This document shows, one piece after another, positions 7,892 to 11,788 of a DNA stretch of 11,788 nt. The translations under genes and the position numbers were made by a program. A model generated the notes under the pieces. It was given only the letters and a program-made list of their open reading frames with translations, made no database searches and was not told the DNA's origin. Origin of the DNA: Solirubrobacteraceae bacterium (lineage in GTDB: Bacteria; Actinomycetota; Thermoleophilia; Solirubrobacterales; Solirubrobacteraceae); NCBI GenBank assembly GCA_030151725.1, contig JASLDD010000208.1, forward strand, positions 1 to 11,788, read 5' to 3'. Each line of letters starts with the position of its first letter. Position 1 is the stretch's first letter.

Positions 7892-7900
7892 CTCCCCTCC
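7892..7900 (-). promoter_or_regulatory. Strong Shine-Dalgarno of the acyl-CoA ligase gene
   Basis: GGAGGGGAG on the minus strand, five bases before ATG 7886, is the best ribosome-binding site in the window and decides the start. It contrasts with several neighbours that look leaderless. Confidence 0.8.
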
Positions 7901-7924
7901 TCGAGAACACCGAATGAAAGCTTG

Positions 7925-7930
7925 ATGTTA
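7925..7930 (-). promoter_or_regulatory. Possible -10 TAACAT for the acyl-CoA ligase gene
   Basis: TAACAT on the minus strand lies 38 bases upstream of ATG 7886, leaving room for a short leader carrying the strong Shine-Dalgarno. No convincing -35 is visible 17 bases further upstream. Confidence 0.3.
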
Positions 7931-8029
7931 GTCGCTGTTTGCGCAGTTTGGGACGGGGCGCCGCCGATTCTTACGAGCGGCAGGTGGACGGGCAGCCGCA
8001 GGAGAGATGAGGGGGGAGGGCGCGGTCGC

Positions 8030-8803
8030 TCAGATGGGGTTGGGCACGTCAAGAAAAACGTGGCGCAGGCAAAAGCGCTCGGCAAGATGCTCGCCGAGGC
8101 GCTTGACACCAAAGGTCTCGGTTGCGTAGTGCCCGGCGGCGATCAGATGCAGCCCCAGCTCGTGCGCGTGAGCCATAGCGCGCTCGGGCACTTCGCCGGT
8201 GAGCAGCCCGTCGGCGCCGGTGGCGGCAGCCTCGTCGAGGTAGTCGGCTCCGGCCCCCGAGACGATCGCCAGACGCCGTACTGTGTCTGGCCCGAAGTCG
8301 AAGACGAGCGGCTCGCGCGCGGTGGTGGTGTGGACGCGCTGGAAGAGCTCGGTGGCGGTAAGGCCGTCGCCGGGGAAGGTGGCGATGAAGCCGATGGTCT
8401 GGGTGTGGTGCTGGGCAAAGGGTTCGATGGGCCGACCGGGCTCTGCGCCGAGCGCATGGGCGAGCAGCGCGTTGTTGCCTACCTCGGGGTGGGCGTCGAG
8501 GGGGAGGTGGTAGGCGGCGAGGGCGATGCTGGAGTCGAAGAGGATGCGCAGGCGCCGGGCGAGCTGCGGGTCGATGGCCTTCACGCCGGGGTTCCAGAAG
8601 AGGCCGTGGTGCACGAGCAGCAACTCGGCGCCCTCAGCGGCCGCCTTTTCGAACAGCTTGACGTTGGCGGAGACGCCGGTGGCGAGCGTGACAATGTTCT
8701 CGGCTCCGGGGACCTGCAGACCGTTGATGCAGTAGTCGTCGAAGCGTGCGGGTTGCAGCATGTCGTCCAGCTCGGCGAGGACGTCGGCGATGGGGGCGGA
8801 CAT
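8030..8803 (-). CDS. NIF3/YbgI-family dinuclear-metal hydrolase-like protein
   Basis: This 257-residue protein belongs to the NIF3 (GTP cyclohydrolase I type 2, YbgI) family, which forms toroidal hexamers with a dinuclear metal site; the cellular substrate of the family is poorly defined. Metal ligands are seen as VHHG (64-67, His65 and His66), HLPLD (99-103, Asp103) and GHYATE (224-229, His225 and Glu229). The length matches the short form without the inserted PII-like domain. ATG 8803 is preceded by TATCGT and seven bases, a leaderless pattern. The longer open frame to 8941 reads antisense through the tRNA gene (giving the familiar artefact APRFELGTS) and is rejected. It diverges from tRNA-Pro, sharing a 48-base promoter region. 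A gap of 143 bases separates its stop from the acyl-CoA ligase start, so read-through is possible but not shown. Confidence 0.92.
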   Translation of the reverse strand: MSAPIADVLAELDDMLQPARFDDYCINGLQVPGAENIVTLATGVSANVKLFEKAAAEGAELLLVHHGLFWNPGVKAIDPQLARRLRILFDSSIALAAYHLPLDAHPEVGNNALLAHALGAEPGRPIEPFAQHHTQTIGFIATFPGDGLTATELFQRVHTTTAREPLVFDFGPDTVRRLAIVSGAGADYLDEAAATGADGLLTGEVPERAMAHAHELGLHLIAAGHYATETFGVKRLGEHLAERFCLRHVFLDVPNPI

Positions 8804-8810
8804 GGGCGCG

Positions 8811-8816
8811 ACGATA
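8811..8816 (-). promoter_or_regulatory. -10 element TATCGT of the NIF3-family gene (leaderless)
   Basis: TATCGT on the minus strand is followed by seven bases and then ATG 8803, placing the expected transcription start on the start codon. No Shine-Dalgarno is present. The spacing is the same as that before the DUF4209 gene. Confidence 0.5.
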
Positions 8817-8831
8817 GCGCCAGAGCCCTTG

Positions 8832-8840
8832 TGTGATACT
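8832..8840 (+). promoter_or_regulatory. Extended -10 promoter of tRNA-Pro
   Basis: TG-T-GATACT gives an extended -10 element ending 11 bases before the tRNA 5' end, so the precursor leader would be only a few bases. No recognisable -35 was found. It shares the 48-base divergent gap with the NIF3-family promoter. Confidence 0.4.
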
Positions 8841-8851
8841 TGGGGCCACAT

Positions 8852-8925
8852 CGGGGCGTGGCGCAGCCTGGTAGCGCGCACCGTTCGGGTCGGTGAGGTC
8901 CCGAGTTCGAATCTCGGCGCCCCGA
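8852..8925 (+). tRNA. tRNA-Pro (anticodon CGG)
   Basis: The 74-base sequence folds into a complete cloverleaf. The acceptor stem CGGGGCG/CGCCCCG is at 8852-8858 and 8918-8924, with discriminator A at 8925. The D stem is GCGC/GCGC with loop AGCCTGGTA. The anticodon stem CACCG/CGGTG encloses loop TTCGGGT, so the anticodon is CGG (8886-8888), reading CCG proline codons. The T stem CCGAG/CTCGG encloses TTCGAAT. CCA is not encoded and must be added after transcription. The gene is followed after eight bases by a strong terminator. tRNA 3' ends are common integration sites, and the genes downstream have an accessory character. Confidence 0.97.
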
Positions 8926-8927
8926 TC

Positions 8928-8955
8928 AAAAAGCCCCGCAAATGCGGGGTTTTTT
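8928..8955 (+). terminator. Intrinsic terminator after tRNA-Pro
   Basis: CCCCGC-AAAT-GCGGGG (8934-8949) is a perfect 6-bp stem with a four-base loop (or 7 bp with a two-base loop), followed by TTTTTT. An A-run (8928-8932) precedes it, so it can also act on the minus strand. Confidence 0.92.
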
Positions 8956-8957
8956 GT

Positions 8958-9122
8958 TGAGAAGATGCCTCGTACTTTTGGGCAGTGATTTGGCAGTGAG
9001 CCTCAAGTCTCCTGAGCGTACGTGGCGAACCCTCCGTATCTACAGGGTTTAGAAGGGGTCACCACAACAGAACGTGCGGTGAGGTCTCTGGCTGCTTCGG
9101 CCCCGCCGCGCGGGTCACCGCC
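8958..9122. repeat. Spacer after tRNA-Pro with tandem GGCAGTGA and a short inverted repeat
   Basis: No gene is credible here. GGCAGTGA occurs twice in the same orientation (8981-8988 and 8992-8999, period 11). Further on, AACCCT (9028-9033) and AGGGTT (9044-9049) form a 6-bp inverted repeat around a ten-base loop. The spot directly 3' of a tRNA and its terminator makes a relic recombination region plausible, but no integrase and no second copy of the tRNA 3' end occurs in the window. A frame opening at GTG 9022 is merely an upstream extension of the next gene. Confidence 0.5.
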
Positions 9123-9128
9123 TAGTCT
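9123..9128 (+). promoter_or_regulatory. -10 element TAGTCT of the DUF4209 gene (leaderless)
   Basis: TAGTCT, seven bases and ATG 9136 give the same spacing as at the NIF3-family gene. There is no Shine-Dalgarno sequence and no clear -35. It supports ATG 9136 as the true start over GTG 9022. Confidence 0.45.
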
Positions 9129-9135
9129 GGGACGC

Positions 9136-9534
9136 ATGAGCGTCGACGACGAGGTCCTGGCCTGGATTCGCGAAGCTGTCGCGGGCGCCGATTCCTGGGA
9201 CTCGGTTAGGTCCGCATTGCAGGCTCGCCATCCTGAGGGCGACGATCTACGCCTCCGTCCGTTCGTGTTCGCGTCCGGCTACACGCTGCACGAGCGCTTT
9301 GGCTCGGCACGAGAGCGAGCTGGTGGGCCGTTTGGACCCATGATCGCCGGTGAGACTTGGCGTTTCCCGCCCGCTCTCGGAGATATCGCCGACGAGGAAG
9401 TCGACGCCTGGCGAGCGCGCGAACTGCGGTCGACCATCCTGTCGCACAGGCTCGCCTTGGCGATCTGCTGTGGGAGAGAAAGGCGCGTCCCGATCCCCAC
9501 CTTGCGGCGGCCGCTGCCTGTGATGGTCTCTTGA
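9136..9534 (+). pseudogene. N-terminal fragment of the DUF4209 protein, before a frameshift
   Basis: From ATG 9136 the frame encodes a sensible acidic N-terminus (SVDDEVLAWIREAVAG..., then SGYTLHERFGSARERAGGPF and EEVDAWRAREL) up to about base 9428. After that it continues as an unlikely cysteine- and arginine-rich tail to the TGA at 9532-9534. The sensible sequence resumes in the next frame (VDHPVAQARLGDLLWERK from 9429). The two halves together look like one protein of about 580 residues, the usual layout of DUF4209 proteins: an N-terminal helical domain, then a segment of the type P-x-x-x-A-R-L-x-D-L-L-W. The shift lies within about 9400-9440 and equals one missing base (or two extra). No slippery heptamer is visible, so a mutation or sequencing error is more likely than programmed frameshifting. 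Confidence 0.6.
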
Positions 9535-10880
9535 GCGTCGCCGCAGACGAGGCGTGGCGCGGCATGGACCGCGTGCGTTGCCTATCGCGCGCGCTCGAGC
9601 TCGCCCGAGAAACCCGAGACTCGGCACGCCAAGACACCGTGATCGAGCGGTTGGTGGCCTTCGCCGACCATGATCTTGAATCCTCGGAGGGCGGTCCCGG
9701 CCTTTCACTTGGAGCGATCCGTCCGTTGGTGGCGCGGCCTGCCGATGAGCGCCCCGACGGGTTGGATGATCTCCTCCAGGGAGTCGCGGATAAGTACGGC
9801 GACGATCCGTACATCATCGACTCAGTGGCTGACCTGAGGAGTCAGCTGCTCGACGACGACGGACGTCAAGACTTGCGCCGGAAGCAGGTGAAGCGCTGGC
9901 GCGAGGAGTCCACCAAGGGCGACGGCATGTTGCGCGTACTTCGTCTTGAGCAGGCATTGGAGATCGCGCGGCGCTTTGGGCTTAACGAGGAGGCCGACGA
10001 ATTGCGTCGCGAGCTGGGTGCGATCGACTCAGACGAACTCGGATTGAAGACGATCAGCGCGGAGCTTGAGATCCCCACGGATGAGGTTGAGCGCTTCTTG
10101 CACAGCTTCGAGGAGGCAGCGAGCTGGCAAGAGGCGCTACGCATGCTGGCAGTCCAGGGTCCGCCCGGCGGCTCGCCCGGGGAGCTTGCGGATCAAGTCG
10201 ACCAGCTCATGGATGAGCACCCGGTCCAGTTCTTGTTCACGAAGGCGCTGGTAGGACCCGACAATGCCACTGCCATATTTCGCGCCGCGACTCCCGAGGC
10301 CCACCGTCGCCTCGCGCTAGCCGAGCAGCGCGCCCAGCAGGCGCGCATGTGGGGGATGTTCTGTGCTCGCGCGTTGCAGCGCATCGGCCAGAGGCCAGAT
10401 CGACCGACACGCGCGGCGCTGACTGAATTCCTCACCGGCGACTTCATCGAGGCAGAGGTCGCGGAGCGAATCGCGCGGTCCATCGAGCTGTTCTGGGAGG
10501 AGCAATTTGACGAGAGCGCCCACGTCCTCGTTCCCCGGCTTGAGCGAGTCCTCCGTGAGATGGCCCGTCGGGTCGGCATCCCGGTCGTCCGCGAGCCCAG
10601 ACCCGACAGGGACGTTGGCGGCGTCGAGATGCTCGGAGCGCTCCTGAGAGACCTCAGTGGTGCCTTCGCTGATCCAGGCTGGCACGCGTATCTGCTCAAC
10701 CTCCTAGCCGAGCCGCTCGGGCTCAATCTGCGCAACAGCATCTCCCACGGCCTACATGGAACGGTTGGGCCAGTCGATGCCTCGCTATTGATTCAGGCGG
10801 GGTTGCTGCTGGCGGGCATGTCGCTGAGACCGGTGGAGAATCCGCCGCAGCCGCCAGCAGGTGCTGGTCCCGCGAATTGA
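9357..10880 (+). CDS. DUF4209 (HEPN-like, RNxxxHG) protein, main part downstream of a frameshift
   Basis: This frame carries most of a mainly alpha-helical protein. From 9429 it reads VDHPVAQARLGDLLWERK and stays coherent to the TGA at 10878-10880. The C-terminal signature R-N-S-I-S-H-G (10731-10751) matches the conserved RNxxxHG that defines the DUF4209 family, also present in human ERMARD. It equals the R-x4-H motif of HEPN RNases, including the polar residue after Arg. A preceding region (about 10430-10600) with FIEAEVAERIARS and ESAHVLVPRLERVLREMARR also fits the family. There is no signal peptide or membrane helix. The nominal start at TTG 9357 is not credible, because the N-terminus lies in another frame from 9136. 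RNase activity is an inference; function is unknown. The downstream neighbour is a HEXXH protein 67 bases away on the same strand. Confidence 0.8.
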   Translation: MAFPARSRRYRRRGSRRLASARTAVDHPVAQARLGDLLWERKARPDPHLAAAAACDGLLSVAADEAWRGMDRVRCLSRALELARETRDSARQDTVIERLVAFADHDLESSEGGPGLSLGAIRPLVARPADERPDGLDDLLQGVADKYGDDPYIIDSVADLRSQLLDDDGRQDLRRKQVKRWREESTKGDGMLRVLRLEQALEIARRFGLNEEADELRRELGAIDSDELGLKTISAELEIPTDEVERFLHSFEEAASWQEALRMLAVQGPPGGSPGELADQVDQLMDEHPVQFLFTKALVGPDNATAIFRAATPEAHRRLALAEQRAQQARMWGMFCARALQRIGQRPDRPTRAALTEFLTGDFIEAEVAERIARSIELFWEEQFDESAHVLVPRLERVLREMARRVGIPVVREPRPDRDVGGVEMLGALLRDLSGAFADPGWHAYLLNLLAEPLGLNLRNSISHGLHGTVGPVDASLLIQAGLLLAGMSLRPVENPPQPPAGAGPAN

Positions 10881-10899
10881 GCAAAGCCGTCTAGCGCCA

Positions 10900-10929
10900 G
10901 CCGAGCCGGCCCTCCTTTTCGGAATCGGC
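10900..10929 (+). terminator. Imperfect hairpin after the DUF4209 gene
   Basis: GCCGA...TCGGC with an inner CCG...CGG (10900-10908 with 10920-10929) forms a bulged stem in the gap after the DUF4209 stop. A T-run lies in the loop rather than after the stem, so it is not a canonical terminator. Confidence 0.2.
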
Positions 10930-10935
10930 CCGTCG

Positions 10936-10941
10936 TATTGT
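10936..10941 (+). promoter_or_regulatory. Possible -10 TATTGT before the HEXXH gene
   Basis: TATTGT lies six bases before GTG 10948, the leaderless spacing seen elsewhere in the window. GGAGG at 10942-10946 is too close to that GTG to act as a normal ribosome-binding site. If correct, the peptidase gene would have its own promoter rather than depend on the DUF4209 gene. Confidence 0.35.
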
Positions 10942-10947
10942 GGAGGT

Positions 10948-11018
10948 GTGGATGAGGCGACGGTGCAACACGTCTGGCGTCTGGCGTGCGCTGATGCGGA
11001 GTTCGCTGACGATCACGT
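10948..11018 (+). pseudogene. Probable N-terminal segment of the HEXXH protein in another frame
   Basis: From GTG 10948 the frame reads VDEATVQHVWRLACADAEF and then ADDHV, acidic with about three quarters G/C at third positions. It then degrades into a Ser/His/Thr-rich tail ending at TGA 11104-11106. The HEXXH frame opens at GTG 11019, right where this segment loses quality; GTGTG at 11017-11021 would be in frame if it were GTGGTG. I read this as one gene with a single missing base, but the segment is only 24 codons long. Confidence 0.4.
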
Positions 11019-11507
11019 GTGTTCTTGCCGTACACACACGACCCAGGTGGCGCGGTCCCTGGCGCATCCTTTCACCCTCCCGGAGTCATTGCATCAGCGG
11101 AGCTGAGCGAACTACTGGACAGCCATGCTGCCGAGCAAATGGACCGGGAGCTCGCGAGATGCCGGATTACCTGCTGTGTGAGCATCGACGATCGGCTCAT
11201 TGCGCCTGTGCTGCGACACGAGCTTGAGCATGCGCGCCAATGGCAGCGCGGAGGTCGCAACCCCACCTTCGAGCTGGTAGGGCTGATCGAAAGAATCCTC
11301 AACCGCGGCGGGTATGCCGGCCTGCCGGCTAGTGGTCAGATTTACACCCTGAGCCCACATGAGCGCGATGCCAACGGAGCCGCATCGCGGTTTATCCGCA
11401 GGCTAATCGGCGACGGTGAAGCGGACCTCTGTGCGGGGGAGAGGGGACTCGATCCCGGGCTGTTCCGTCGGCGCCCCGAGCCCGAGCCCCTGGAGACGTT
11501 GGCTTGA
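11019..11507 (+). CDS. Putative HEXXH zinc metallopeptidase-like protein
   Basis: This 162-residue protein carries HELEH (11217-11231, residues 67-71), the HEXXH zinc-binding and catalytic motif. About 40 residues later comes PHERDANGAASRF, in which the Glu of E-x-D-A-N-x-A is a good candidate third zinc ligand, as in gluzincin-type peptidases. I do not recognise the exact family; an ImmA/IrrE-like or other small intracellular peptidase is possible. No signal peptide or membrane helix is present, so a cytoplasmic location is likely. GTG 11019 lacks a ribosome-binding site, and the true N-terminus probably lies at 10948 in another frame. It follows the DUF4209 gene on the same strand. The last residues are Pro/Glu-rich (RRPEPEPLE) and probably disordered. 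Confidence 0.65.
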   Translation: MFLPYTHDPGGAVPGASFHPPGVIASAELSELLDSHAAEQMDRELARCRITCCVSIDDRLIAPVLRHELEHARQWQRGGRNPTFELVGLIERILNRGGYAGLPASGQIYTLSPHERDANGAASRFIRRLIGDGEADLCAGERGLDPGLFRRRPEPEPLETLA

Positions 11508-11669
11508 GTTCCGGGCCGCGCGACAGTAGCGTGGTCCTCGTGCCTGGTTGACGTTGACCGTTTCCGTATGGCCGTGAGCATCGCTTCTCAGTCTGAGGTT
11601 TGGAGGTTCAGCGCGAACGCGATTGCGGCTATGGCCGGCTCGTGCGCCGTTACGTTCACACGATCCTGC

Positions 11670-11788
11670 CTATGGCCGAAGCGGTCGGCTCGCGCGCAGC
11701 GCGATCAGCGAGTACAGCAAGAGCCCCGTGCCGGCAACGGGTGCGGTGCAGGTCAGCGCGTCGAGCCAGGTCGCAGCCATCAGTCCGG
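11670..11788 (-). CDS. C-terminal end of a possible membrane protein (runs off the window)
   Basis: On the minus strand a frame open to the right edge ends at the stop at 11672-11670. The last 38 codons have a hydrophobic stretch (APVAGTGLLLYSLIAL) followed by a basic tail (RASRPLRP), which looks like a final membrane helix with a cytoplasmic end. G/C at third positions is about 80 percent, as expected for a real gene here. Too little is visible to name a family. It converges on the HEXXH gene. Confidence 0.4.
   Translation of the reverse strand, partial: GLMAATWLDALTCTAPVAGTGLLLYSLIALRASRPLRP

Noticed and set aside
7748..8836. A 362-codon plus-strand frame across the NIF3-family gene
   Set aside because: It is Gly/Val/Glu-rich with no motif, mirrors a minus-strand gene with all metal ligands, and runs into another gene's 5' end.
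8804..8941. Upstream extension of the NIF3-family gene through the tRNA
   Set aside because: It reads antisense through tRNA-Pro and yields the well-known artefact APRFELGTS; the family begins at ATG 8803.
9022..9135. Start of the DUF4209 gene at GTG 9022
   Set aside because: The added residues look non-coding, and a -10 element at 9123 directly precedes ATG 9136 with leaderless spacing.
9400..9440. Programmed ribosomal frameshifting in the DUF4209 gene
   Set aside because: No slippery heptamer or downstream stimulatory structure was seen; a mutation or sequence error explains the break more simply.
11527..11551. TAGCGT, seven bases and GTG as another leaderless gene start
   Set aside because: The frame stops after three codons (GTG CCT GGT TGA), so it is either chance or the relic of a lost gene; no coherent protein follows.
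11568..11788. Plus-strand open frame from ATG 11568 to the window edge
   Set aside because: Its second half is the mirror of a better minus-strand membrane-protein end and is rich in Arg, Gln and Gly; the first half shows no recognisable domain.
1..11788. CRISPR array, insertion sequence or transposase
   Set aside because: I found no regularly spaced repeats, no terminal inverted repeats around a gene and no DDE or serine/tyrosine recombinase motif on either strand.

Overview
The window is about 11.8 kb of GC-rich bacterial DNA with tightly packed genes. It most resembles a Gram-positive, high-GC actinobacterial chromosome. The gene content fits that: an S13-family DacB, a FadD15-like acyl-CoA synthetase and an encoded tRNA-Pro(CGG) lacking CCA. 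So do the apparently leaderless starts of the form TANNNT, then 6-9 bases, then ATG/GTG. A Thermoleophilia/Solirubrobacterales-like host is my inference, not something the sequence proves.

Left part (1-8030), housekeeping genes. The 3' two thirds of ligA (NAD+-dependent DNA ligase) enters from the left edge. A 344-base gap with small hairpins follows. Then comes dacB (D-Ala-D-Ala carboxypeptidase) on the minus strand, diverging from a patatin-like phospholipase on the plus strand; their possible ATG codons share the tetranucleotide CATG. Converging on the phospholipase is a minus-strand cluster: a long-chain acyl-CoA synthetase, a 160-residue three-helix membrane protein and a HisC-like PLP aminotransferase, with gaps of 35 and 65 bases that allow a single transcript.

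Middle (8030-8957). A NIF3/YbgI-family metal protein (minus) and tRNA-Pro(CGG) (plus) diverge from a 48-base shared promoter region. A textbook intrinsic terminator follows the tRNA.

Right part (8958-11788), accessory in character. Just after the tRNA lie a tandem GGCAGTGA repeat and a short inverted repeat, then two genes of unknown role. The first encodes a DUF4209 protein with the signature R-N-x3-H-G, which is also a HEPN-type R-x4-H motif. The second encodes a small HEXXH putative metallopeptidase. Each appears to be interrupted by a frameshift of the same sense (equivalent to one missing base), so either this is a decaying island beside a tRNA or the assembly has errors here. A minus-strand membrane-protein tail runs off the right edge.

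The most interesting object is the tRNA-linked DUF4209/HEPN plus HEXXH peptidase pair. Its function is unknown and the pairing could be a coincidence of neighbourhood. No CRISPR array, insertion sequence, transposase or intact integrase was seen.
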